A stretch of 26,535 bases of DNA from JBIOWF01 sp044868295 (lineage in GTDB: Bacteria; Actinomycetota; Actinomycetes; Streptosporangiales; Streptosporangiaceae): assembly GCA_044868295.1 (NCBI GenBank), contig JBIOWF010000069.1, positions 1-26,535 of the forward strand, written 5' to 3'. How positions within the stretch are numbered: the first letter of the stretch is position 1; each line of letters begins with the position of its first letter. Both the position numbers and the translations under genes were made by a program. This document shows positions 16,120-24,549 of this stretch, piece by piece. Below the pieces are notes generated by a model, which was given only the letters and a program-made list of their open reading frames with translations, had not been told where the DNA came from and did not search any database.

Positions 16120-16148
16120 ACAATACCGACCAGTAGGTACGGTTGCCA
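16120..16148 (-). promoter_or_regulatory. Promoter and TetR-type operator of the acyl-CoA synthetase gene
   Basis: On the plus strand TACCGACCAGTAGGTA (16124-16139) is an imperfect palindrome, 12 of 16 positions symmetric. It resembles the ACCGACC-GGTCGGT operators bound by TetR-family regulators of acyl-CoA metabolism in actinobacteria. On the minus strand a -10 TATTGT (16120-16125) overlaps its edge, and a weak -35 TGGCAA sits 17 bases upstream (16143-16148). A bound repressor would fill the spacer. No tetR gene lies in the window. Confidence 0.55.
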
Positions 16149-16171
16149 GTGTCCACGATCCGAAACGCCGC

Positions 16172-16200
16172 TTGCATGGTCATGCTAACAAGTGCATACT
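16172..16200 (+). promoter_or_regulatory. Promoter of the arg operon
   Basis: -35 TTGCAT (16172-16177) and -10 CATACT (16195-16200) are separated by 17 bases. Transcription would start near 16207, giving a leader of about 45 nt before argC. Confidence 0.55.
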
Positions 16201-16241
16201 TACCGAGGGTAAGAACATGTGCATATCCGTATGACCATGCA
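16172..16241 (+). promoter_or_regulatory. Putative ArgR operator region (ARG-box-like repeats)
   Basis: Several related elements cover the argC promoter. GTGCATA occurs at 16192-16198 and 16219-16225 as direct repeats 27 bp apart. TGCATGGTCAT (16173-16183) recurs as an exact inverted copy ATGACCATGCA at 16231-16241. Between them CTTACC-GAG-GGTAAG (16199-16213) is a perfect inverted repeat. TGCATA-type half-sites are characteristic of actinobacterial ARG boxes, and argR is in this operon, so arginine-dependent repression is the likely function. The exact box borders are inferred. Confidence 0.6.
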
Positions 16242-16251
16242 GGGGTGGCGA

Positions 16252-17274
16252 ATGAGAGCGGCGATAGCCGGAGCGAGCGGGTACGCGGGGGGCGAGCTAC
16301 TCCGGTTGCTGCTCGGCCATCCCGGCATCGAGATCGGCGCGCTGACGGCCGGCTCCAGCGCGGGGACCCGGCTCGGCGAACATCAGCCGCACCTTCCGCA
16401 GCTCGCGGATCGGGTCATCGAGGACACCACGCCGGAGACCCTCGGCGGGCACGACGTCGTCTTCCTCGCGCTCCCGCACGGCCAGTCGGCCGCCATCGCG
16501 GCGCGGCTCGGCGACAGCGCGCTGGTCGTCGACTGCGGCGCCGACTTCCGGCTCGAAAGCGCCGCCGACTGGGAGCACTTCTACGGCGGCGACCACGCCG
16601 GAACCTGGCCGTACGGCCTGCCCGAGCTCCCGGGCCGGCGTGAGGTGCTCCGGGGCACCCGCAGGATCGCGGTCCCCGGCTGCTACCCCACCTCCGCGAC
16701 TCTCGCCCTCTTCCCCGCGTTCGCGGCGGGGCTGGCCGAACCCGACGTCGTCGTGGTCGCGGCGACCGGGTCGAGCGGCGCCGGGCGGTCCCTGAAGACC
16801 AGCCTGCTGGGCAGCGAGGTCATGGGCTCGGTCAGCGCCTACAACGTGGGCGGCGTCCATCGGCACACCCCCGAGATGGAGCAGAACCTCTCCTCGGTCG
16901 CCGGGCGGCCGGTCAGGGTCTCGTTCACCCCGACGCTCGCGCCGATGAGCCGCGGCATCCTCGCCACCTGTACGGCTCCCGCCGCCCCCGGCCTCACCGC
17001 CGGCGCGCTCCGGGAGGCGTACGCGACGGCGGTGAAGGACGAGCCGTTCCTCCACCTGCTGCCCGAGGGCGTCTGGCCCGCCACGGCGATGACCCTCGGC
17101 TCGAACATGGCGATGCTCCAGGTCACGCACGACCAGCGGGCCGACCGGGTGGTCGCCGTCATCGCGATCGACAACCTCACCAAGGGCACCGCGGGCGGCG
17201 CGATCCAGAGCGCCAACCTCGCCCTCGGCCTCCCCGAAGAGCTCGGCCTCCCGCTCACGGGAGTCAGCCCGTGA
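16252..17274 (+). CDS. argC: N-acetyl-gamma-glutamyl-phosphate reductase
   Basis: ArgC reduces N-acetylglutamyl phosphate to the semialdehyde with NADPH, the third step of arginine synthesis. The 340-residue protein opens with the dinucleotide-binding GASGYAGGELLRLL (residues 7-20). The catalytic Cys is C144 in VPGCYPTS, and the GGVHRHTPEM motif holds the partner His. ATG 16252 is chosen because it puts GASGYAG at the usual distance and has AGGGGTGG a few bases upstream; earlier in-frame starts lie within the operator. It is the first gene of argCJBDFR. The gap before argJ, 147 bases, is the only sizeable one in that run and holds a tandem repeat. Confidence 0.96.
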   Translation: MRAAIAGASGYAGGELLRLLLGHPGIEIGALTAGSSAGTRLGEHQPHLPQLADRVIEDTTPETLGGHDVVFLALPHGQSAAIAARLGDSALVVDCGADFRLESAADWEHFYGGDHAGTWPYGLPELPGRREVLRGTRRIAVPGCYPTSATLALFPAFAAGLAEPDVVVVAATGSSGAGRSLKTSLLGSEVMGSVSAYNVGGVHRHTPEMEQNLSSVAGRPVRVSFTPTLAPMSRGILATCTAPAAPGLTAGALREAYATAVKDEPFLHLLPEGVWPATAMTLGSNMAMLQVTHDQRADRVVAVIAIDNLTKGTAGGAIQSANLALGLPEELGLPLTGVSP

Positions 17275-17338
17275 GACGACGTCGTGAGGGGAACCGGCCC
17301 GCGGACCCGGAAGGCGTACAGAACTGAACCCTGTCAAA

Positions 17339-17407
17339 AACACTGCCTTGAACTCTGGCGTGAATCCTGTCGACTGAATCTGTCGAGTGAACGCTGTCGA
17401 GTGAACT
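17339..17407 (+). repeat. Degenerate 13-14-bp tandem repeat in the argC-argJ spacer
   Basis: The clearest units are CTGTCGACTGAAT (17367-17379), CTGTCGAGTGAACG (17380-17393) and CTGTCGAGTGAACT (17394-17407). Two weaker units precede them (about 17339-17352 and 17353-17366), so TGAA recurs at 17349, 17361, 17375, 17388 and 17402. The array ends just before the argJ ribosome-binding site GAGGAGA. It is A+T-richer than the genes around it. Function is unknown; protein or RNA binding or simple slippage are all possible. Confidence 0.75.
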
Positions 17408-17421
17408 TGCCGAGGAGACAA

Positions 17422-18576
17422 ATGAGTGTGACCGCCCCTCTGGGCTTCCGGGCCGCGGGCATCGTCGCGGGCATCAAGACCGGTGGAGCCCGCGACCTCG
17501 CCCTCGTGGTCAACGACGGCCCGTCGCGAGCGGCGGCGGGAGTGTTCACCCGCAACCGCGTGAAGGCCGCCCCCGTCATCTGGTCCGAGCAGGTCCTCAG
17601 TGGCGGCCGGGTCAAGGCGGTGATCCTCAACTCGGGCGGCGCCAACGCCTGCACCGGGCCGATCGGCTTCCAGGACACCCACATCACCGCCGAGAAGGTG
17701 GCCGAGGCGCTCCAGGACTCCGCCGCCGACATCGCGGTCTGCTCCACCGGCCTCATCGGCGAGCGGCTGCCCGTCGACACCCTGCTCGCGGGCGTCGACG
17801 CCGCGGCCGCGCAGCTGTCCCGCGACGGCGGCCTGGCCGCCGCCGACGCCATCCGGACCACCGACACGGTCAGCAAGATCGCTTTCCGCCGCGGCGACGG
17901 CGGCTACATGGTCGGTGGCATGGCCAAGGGCGCGGGCATGCTCGCCCCGGCGATGGCCACCATGCTGTCGGTCATCACCACCGACGCGGACCTCACCTCA
18001 GAGCAGCTGGACGCCGTGCTGCGGCGGGCGACGAGCGTCACCTTCGACCGGCTGGACGCCGACGGGTGCATGTCCACCAACGACACCGTGCTGCTCCTCG
18101 CGAGCGGCGCCTCCGGCGTCGTCCCCGACCTGGAGGAGTTCGAGAAGAAGGTCACGGAGGTCTGCGCCGATCTCGCCCGGCAACTGCTGGTCGACGCCGA
18201 GGGCGCCTCGAAGGCCATCGCCATCGAGGTCGTGGGTGCGGCCAGCGTGGACGACGCGGTGACCGTCGGCCGCGCGGTGTCCCGCAGCAACCTGTTCAAG
18301 TGCGCCATCCACGGCGAGGACCCCAACTGGGGCCGGGTGCTCTCCGCCGTCGGCACCACGGACGCGGTGTTCGAGACCGACCGGCTGAACGTCGCGATCA
18401 ACGGCATCTGGATCTGCCGCGGCGGCGCCGCAGGAGACGACCGGTCCAAGGTCGACCTGCGCCCCCGCGACGTGACGATCACGATCGACCTGTCGGCCGG
18501 CCCGCACTCGGCGACGATCCACACCACGGATCTCACCGCCGCGTACGTCCACGAGAACTCGGCGTACTCCTCATGA
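17422..18576 (+). CDS. argJ: Bifunctional ornithine acetyltransferase / N-acetylglutamate synthase
   Basis: ArgJ moves the acetyl group from N-acetylornithine to glutamate, recycling acetyl in the cyclic arginine pathway; bifunctional forms can also use acetyl-CoA. The 384-residue precursor cuts itself in two before a conserved Thr. Here the site is KGAGMLAPAMATML with T180 as the new N-terminal nucleophile. Other conserved parts are NSGGANACTG (70-79) and CAIHGEDPNWGR near the C-terminus. ATG 17422 follows GAGGAGA at a good distance. An in-frame extension upstream would read through the tandem repeat and is not conserved-looking. Its stop overlaps the ATG of argB. Confidence 0.96.
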   Translation: MSVTAPLGFRAAGIVAGIKTGGARDLALVVNDGPSRAAAGVFTRNRVKAAPVIWSEQVLSGGRVKAVILNSGGANACTGPIGFQDTHITAEKVAEALQDSAADIAVCSTGLIGERLPVDTLLAGVDAAAAQLSRDGGLAAADAIRTTDTVSKIAFRRGDGGYMVGGMAKGAGMLAPAMATMLSVITTDADLTSEQLDAVLRRATSVTFDRLDADGCMSTNDTVLLLASGASGVVPDLEEFEKKVTEVCADLARQLLVDAEGASKAIAIEVVGAASVDDAVTVGRAVSRSNLFKCAIHGEDPNWGRVLSAVGTTDAVFETDRLNVAINGIWICRGGAAGDDRSKVDLRPRDVTITIDLSAGPHSATIHTTDLTAAYVHENSAYSS

Positions 18577-19487
18577 GGGCCAACGGGGCGCTCGACAAGG
18601 CGCACGCACTGATCGAGGCGCTGCCCTGGCTCGCCCGGTTCCACGGCGCGACCGTCGTCATCAAGTACGGCGGCAACGCGATGACCGAGGAGCACCTGCG
18701 GGAGAAGTTCGCCGACGACGTCGTCTTCCTCCGGTACGCCGGCCTGAAGCCCGTGATCGTGCACGGCGGCGGCCCGCAGATCCAGAAGCAGCTCGACCTC
18801 CTGGGAATCGACAGCCACTTCGTCTCCGGGCTGCGCGTGACCACCCCAGAAGCCATGCAGGTCGTCCGCATGGTCCTGGTCGGCCAGGTCAACCGTGACG
18901 TGGTCGGCCTGATCAACCGGCACGGGCCGTTCGCGGTCGGCATGTCCGGAGAGGACGCCCACCTGTTCACCGCCGAGCGCAAGCACGCCGTCGTGGACGG
19001 GGTCAAGGTCGACATCGGCCAGGTCGGCGAGATCGTCCGGGTCGAGGCGGGAGCCGTACAGGCCCTGCTGGACGACGGGCGCATCCCGGTCGTGTCGTCG
19101 ATCGCGCGTGGCGAGGACGGCGGCATCTACAACGTCAACGCCGACACGGCCGCCGCCGCGCTCGCGGTGGCTCTCCAGGCGTCGAAACTGATCGTGCTCA
19201 CCGACGTCGAGGGGCTGTACGCCGACTGGCCGCAGAGCCAGGAGGTCGTCAGCCGGATCGGCGCGTCCGAGCTGGCCGATCTGCTGCCGTCGCTGTCCAG
19301 CGGCATGGTGCCCAAGATGGAGGCGTGCCTCACCGCGGTCGAGGGCGGTGTGGCGCAGGCGCACGTGCTGGACGGCCGTGTGCCACACTCGGTGCTTCTT
19401 GAGATCTTCACCAACGAGGGCATCGGGACCATGGTCCTGCCCGGCCCCACCCCAGAGGCCACCATCCCGGAGAAGGAGTCGTCATGA
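18573..19487 (+). CDS. argB: Acetylglutamate kinase
   Basis: ArgB phosphorylates N-acetylglutamate, the second and often arginine-inhibited step. The 304-residue protein has the amino-acid kinase fold: VVIKYGGNAM near residues 28-37 for ATP phosphate contact, VIVHGGGPQI, and NVNADTAAAALAVAL for the substrate side. The N-terminal helix (DKAHALIEALPWLARFHG) is the type found in arginine-sensitive hexameric enzymes, so feedback inhibition is likely. ATGA overlaps couple it to argJ upstream and argD downstream. Confidence 0.96.
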   Translation: MRANGALDKAHALIEALPWLARFHGATVVIKYGGNAMTEEHLREKFADDVVFLRYAGLKPVIVHGGGPQIQKQLDLLGIDSHFVSGLRVTTPEAMQVVRMVLVGQVNRDVVGLINRHGPFAVGMSGEDAHLFTAERKHAVVDGVKVDIGQVGEIVRVEAGAVQALLDDGRIPVVSSIARGEDGGIYNVNADTAAAALAVALQASKLIVLTDVEGLYADWPQSQEVVSRIGASELADLLPSLSSGMVPKMEACLTAVEGGVAQAHVLDGRVPHSVLLEIFTNEGIGTMVLPGPTPEATIPEKESS

Positions 19488-20683
19488 CCGCGCATGAGCG
19501 TTCGGACGCGCTGAGCGAGCGCTGGCAGGGCGCTTTCATGCCGAACTACGGCCTGCCCCCGGTGGTCCTCGCCCGCGGCGAGGGTTCCATGGTGTGGGAC
19601 GTCGACGGCAACGCGTACCTGGACTTCATCGGCGGCATCGCGGTCAGCTCGCTCGGCCACGCCCACCCGGCGCTTGTCGAGGCCGTGTCCAAGCAGGTGG
19701 CGACACTGGCGCACACCTCGAACCTGTTCCTGCACGAGCCCGAGGTGCTGCTCGCCGAGCGGCTGCTCGGCCTCCTGAAGGAGCCCGCCAAGGTCTTCCT
19801 CGCCAACTCCGGGACGGAGGCCAACGAGGCCGCGCTGAAGATCGCCATCAAGTACGGCAAGACGCACGGCAGGACCTACTTCGTGGCGGCCGAGATGGGC
19901 TTCCACGGCCGCACGCTCGGCGCCCTGTCGCTCACCGGCAAGCCCTCGATCCGCGACCAGTTCGGGCCGTTCCCGCTCGACGTCCGGTTCGTCCCGTACG
20001 GCGACGCGGAGGCGCTGGAGAAGGCCGTGACCGAGGATTGCGCAGCGGTGTTCCTGGAGCCCACCTTGGGCGAGGGCGGCGTCGTGCCGCCCCCGGACGG
20101 CTACTTCAAGGCCGCCAGGGAGATCTGCTCCTCGGCGGGCGCGCTGCTGGTCGCCGACGAGATCCAGTCGGCCATCGGCCGCACCGGGCACTGGTTCGCC
20201 CACCAGGCCGACGGGGTCGTGCCCGACGTGCTGACCCTGGCCAAGGGGCTCGGCGGCGGCCTGCCGATCGGGGCGTGCGTGGGCTTCGGCGACGCCGGGA
20301 CGATCTTCGCGAAGGGAGATCACGGATCCACCTTCGGCGGCAACCCGGTCTCGTGCGCGGCGGCGCTCGCCGTGCTGGACACGATCGAGCGCGACGGCCT
20401 GCTCGCGCATGTCGCGGCCGTGGGCCGGCAGCTCAGGGAGGGGATCGAGGCGACCGATCACCCGTTGCTCAAGGGCGTCCGGGGCCGTGGCCTCTGGCTG
20501 GCCGCCGTGCTCACCTCGGCGAAGGCCGCCGACGTCCAGGCCGCCGCGCAGCGGGCCGGTTTCCTGGTCAACGCCGTCCAGCCCGACGCCGTACGGCTCG
20601 CGCCCCCGCTCGTCATCACGTCCGCTCAGATCGAGTCGTTCCTCGACGCGCTCCCCGGCATTCTGGAGGCCGCAAATGACTAG
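19484..20683 (+). CDS. argD: Acetylornithine aminotransferase
   Basis: ArgD is a class III PLP aminotransferase that converts N-acetylglutamate semialdehyde to N-acetylornithine using glutamate. The 399-residue protein has the NSGTEANEAALK phosphate-binding motif, LVADEIQSAIGRTG with the PLP-contacting Asp, and the PLP-binding Lys K254 in LTLAKGLGGG. Typical length and no anomalies. Its ATG overlaps the argB stop; its own stop lies inside the start of argF. Confidence 0.96.
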   Translation: MTAHERSDALSERWQGAFMPNYGLPPVVLARGEGSMVWDVDGNAYLDFIGGIAVSSLGHAHPALVEAVSKQVATLAHTSNLFLHEPEVLLAERLLGLLKEPAKVFLANSGTEANEAALKIAIKYGKTHGRTYFVAAEMGFHGRTLGALSLTGKPSIRDQFGPFPLDVRFVPYGDAEALEKAVTEDCAAVFLEPTLGEGGVVPPPDGYFKAAREICSSAGALLVADEIQSAIGRTGHWFAHQADGVVPDVLTLAKGLGGGLPIGACVGFGDAGTIFAKGDHGSTFGGNPVSCAAALAVLDTIERDGLLAHVAAVGRQLREGIEATDHPLLKGVRGRGLWLAAVLTSAKAADVQAAAQRAGFLVNAVQPDAVRLAPPLVITSAQIESFLDALPGILEAAND

Positions 20684-21659
20684 CCACGGAGCGCACGTGA
20701 GGCACTTCCTGCGCGACGACGACCTGTCGCCCGCCGAGCAGGCCGAGGTGCTCGACCTGGCCGACGCCATGAAGAAGGACCGGTGGGGTCATCGCCCCTT
20801 CGCCGGCCCGCGGACCGTGGCCGTGCTGTTCGACAAGCCCTCGACCCGGACCCGGATCTCGTTCGCGGTCGGCATCGCCGAGCTCGGCGGCCAGCCGCTG
20901 GTCATCGACGGCGGCACCTCGCAGATGGGCCGGGGTGAGCTGATCGAGGACACCGCCCGCGTGCTGGAGCGGCAGGTCGCGGCGATCGTCTGGCGGACCT
21001 CGGGCCAGGAGCGGATCGAGGCCATGGCCGCCGCCTCCGGCGTCCCGGTCGTGAACGCGCTGACCGACGAGTTCCACCCCTGCCAGATCCTCGCCGACCT
21101 GCAGACGATCCGCGAGCACAAGGGCCACCTCCACGGCCTCACGCTCACCTATCTGGGTGACGGCGCCAACAACATGGCCCACTCCTACCTGCTGGGCGGG
21201 GCCACCGCCGGGATGCACGTGCGGATCGGGACACCCGCCGCGTACCAGCCCGACCCGTCGATCCTCGACCGGGCGGCCGAGATCGCCGCGACGACCGGCG
21301 GCTCCGTCGCCGTCCTCGCCGACCCGGCGGAGGCCGCGGCCGGCGCCGACGTGCTGGCCACCGACACGTGGGTCTCCATGGGGCAGGACGGCAAGGAGGA
21401 ACGCGTCGCCGCCTTCACGCCCTACCAGGTCAACGCCGCGCTGCTGGCGCTCGCCGCCCCCGGCGCGATCGTGCTGCACTGCCTGCCCGCCTACCGCGGC
21501 CTGGAGATCACGGCCGACGTCGTCGACGGCCCGCAGAGCGTCGTCTGGGACGAGGCGGAGAACCGGCTGCACGCGCAGAAGGCGCTGCTCACCTGGCTGG
21601 TGCCGGAGACCGAGCGCGGGGCCCCGGTCGTCCCGGTCCAATCGGAGCCGACGACATGA
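20676..21659 (+). CDS. argF: Ornithine carbamoyltransferase
   Basis: ArgF joins carbamoyl phosphate and ornithine to make citrulline. The 327-residue enzyme shows the carbamoyl-phosphate motif STRTR (56-60), the DEFHPCQ motif, and HCLPA (268-272) with the catalytic Cys269 for ornithine. ATG 20676 overlaps argD by eight bases, and GGAGG lies about seven bases upstream in the argD tail. Longer in-frame starts would run through argD and are rejected. Its TGA overlaps the ATG of argR. Confidence 0.96.
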   Translation: MTSHGAHVRHFLRDDDLSPAEQAEVLDLADAMKKDRWGHRPFAGPRTVAVLFDKPSTRTRISFAVGIAELGGQPLVIDGGTSQMGRGELIEDTARVLERQVAAIVWRTSGQERIEAMAAASGVPVVNALTDEFHPCQILADLQTIREHKGHLHGLTLTYLGDGANNMAHSYLLGGATAGMHVRIGTPAAYQPDPSILDRAAEIAATTGGSVAVLADPAEAAAGADVLATDTWVSMGQDGKEERVAAFTPYQVNAALLALAAPGAIVLHCLPAYRGLEITADVVDGPQSVVWDEAENRLHAQKALLTWLVPETERGAPVVPVQSEPTT

Positions 21660-22162
21660 CCATCCCGCTCACCAAGGCCGCGCGGCACGCCCGGATCGTC
21701 GACCTGCTCACCCGGAACAAGGTCCGCTCCCAGCCGGAACTCGCCAAACTGCTGGCCGAGAGCGGCGTCGAGGTGACCCAGGCGACACTCTCGCGGGATC
21801 TGGACGAGCTGGGCGCCCTGAAGCTGAGGGCCGACGACGGGACGCTGATCTACGCCGTGCCGGGCGAGGGCGGCGGGCGGATCCCGCTCTACCGGACCGG
21901 TTCCGCGGAGAACCCCGACGCGCGCCTCCGCCGGATCGCGGAGGAACTGCTGGTGTCGGCCGACGCCTCGGCCAACCTGGTGATCCTCCGGACTCCGCCG
22001 GGAGCGGCCCATTTCCTGGCGTCGGCCATCGACCACGCCGACTGGGAGTCGATCCTCGGCACGGTGGCGGGCGATGACACGATCCTGGTGATCAGCCGTG
22101 ACCCGCTCGGCGGCGACGTACTGGCCGAGTCGCTGCTGAGACTCACCGATCGACGTAGTTAG
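21656..22162 (+). CDS. argR: Arginine repressor
   Basis: ArgR is a hexameric repressor that binds ARG boxes when arginine is present. The 168-residue protein has an N-terminal winged-helix domain with VTQATLSRDLDELG as the recognition region. The C-terminal arginine-binding, hexamer-forming domain includes ILGTVAGDDTILVI. It is cotranslated with argF (ATGA). Its likely target is the repeat-rich region upstream of argC, so the operon would be autoregulated. Confidence 0.95.
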   Translation: MTIPLTKAARHARIVDLLTRNKVRSQPELAKLLAESGVEVTQATLSRDLDELGALKLRADDGTLIYAVPGEGGGRIPLYRTGSAENPDARLRRIAEELLVSADASANLVILRTPPGAAHFLASAIDHADWESILGTVAGDDTILVISRDPLGGDVLAESLLRLTDRRS

Positions 22163-22218
22163 CCCGCGCCCGGGAACGGGCTCGGGACGCCCGTCAGGGC
22201 TGAGTGTGTTTCACGCGT

Positions 22219-22245
22219 GCCCCGGTTCCGGTGCGGAGCCGGGGC
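22219..22245 (+). terminator. Hairpin between argR and argH
   Basis: GCCCCGGTTCCG (22219-22230) pairs with CGGAGCCGGGGC (22234-22245) with one G-T pair and a three-base loop. There is no T-run. It lies in the 128-base gap after argR, so argH may have its own promoter. A TAAGGT -10-like hexamer at 22256-22261 is weak support. Confidence 0.55.
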
Positions 22246-22290
22246 GCACGTCGGTTAAGGTCGGCTCTTGGATCGGGAGGGAGAACAACG

Positions 22291-23687
<1,397 letters not shown>

Positions 23688-23706
<19 letters not shown>

Positions 23707-24371
23707 CCGGGCTGTCCTCCGCCGGCAAGGAGCTGGACCGCGGCTTCTTCGACCGGCCGTCGCACGAGGTGGCCCCCGACCTGCTCGGCCGAGTGATCGT
23801 CCACGGGCCGGTGGCCGTCCGGCTGACCGAGGTGGAGGCCTACGGGCTTCCGGGCGAGGACCCCGCCTCGCACGCCTATCGCGGCGAGACCCCGCGCAAC
23901 TCGGTCATGTTCGGGCAGCCTGGGCATCTCTACGTCTACTTCACGTACGGCATGCACTTCTGCGCGAACCTCGTCTGCATGCCGGAGGGCATCGGCTCAG
24001 CCGTGCTCCTCCGGGCGGGCGAGGTGATCGCGGGGTCCGACCTCGTCCGCTCCCGCCGCCTGCCGCCCGCCACGCCCACAGGCGACGGCCAGGACGAACG
24101 CCCGGCTCGCGTCATCCCGGAGCGGGATCTCGCGCGCGGGCCCGCCCGGCTCGCGGTGGCGCTCGGACTCGTCCGGGAACACAACGGGCTGGACTGCTGC
24201 TCGCCGGGCCCGATCCGCGTCTTCGAGGGCGACCCGGTGGCTCCGGCCCGGATCAGGAACGGCCCGCGCACGGGCGTCGCGACCGGCGCCGAGACCCCCT
24301 GGCGGTTCTGGATCGACGGGGATCCAACCGTCTCGCCCTACCGGGCCCACGTACGGCGCCGGCGCACGTAG
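23688..24371 (+). CDS. mpg: DNA-3-methyladenine glycosylase (AAG/MPG family)
   Basis: This 227-residue enzyme flips out and excises alkylated purines, starting base-excision repair. The active-site segment RLTEVEAYG contains the catalytic Glu (E50) and the base-stacking Tyr (Y52), and H62 in DPASHAYRG corresponds to the conserved active-site His. TPRNSVMFG and YVYFTYGMHFCANLV complete the family core. ATG 23688 lies inside the end of argH (19-base overlap), so it is likely cotranscribed with argH. Earlier in-frame starts fall within argH and are rejected. Confidence 0.92.
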
Positions 24372-24383
24372 CTCCTCATGGAC

Positions 24384-24499
24384 TGCCGTGCCGTACCTCG
24401 AAAATGCGGATCCCGCCGCCTGCGGATGGCGGGCACGGCATTCGAGTGGCGATAGGGTTTCGTGGTCAGGCAGGCTTGTACGGGGGCGAAAGCCGTACA
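24384..24499 (+). promoter_or_regulatory. Structured region between mpg and tyrS
   Basis: Three pairings overlap here. TGCCGTGCC (24384-24392) pairs with GGCACGGCA (24432-24440). CCCGCC (24412-24417) pairs with GGCGGG (24428-24433). CTCGAA (24397-24402) pairs with TTCGAG (24441-24446), which crosses the first stem like a pseudoknot. Downstream TGTAC (24477-24481) and GTACA (24495-24499) enclose a GGC-GAAA-GCC hairpin. TAGGGT at 24453-24458 could be a -10. The first group may terminate mpg; the last hairpin would lie in the tyrS leader. Confidence 0.45.
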
Positions 24500-24549
24500 T
24501 CAATCGATCAGTGAAAGCCAGGACCGTGACCGCTTCTTCGCGCAATCTC

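Noticed and set aside
17339..17407. CRISPR array
   Set aside because: Units are directly adjacent with no spacers and only 13-14 bp long.
24459..24549. T-box riboswitch for tyrS
   Set aside because: No recognisable T-box sequence, specifier loop arrangement or antiterminator could be seen; only a small hairpin with GTAC arms.
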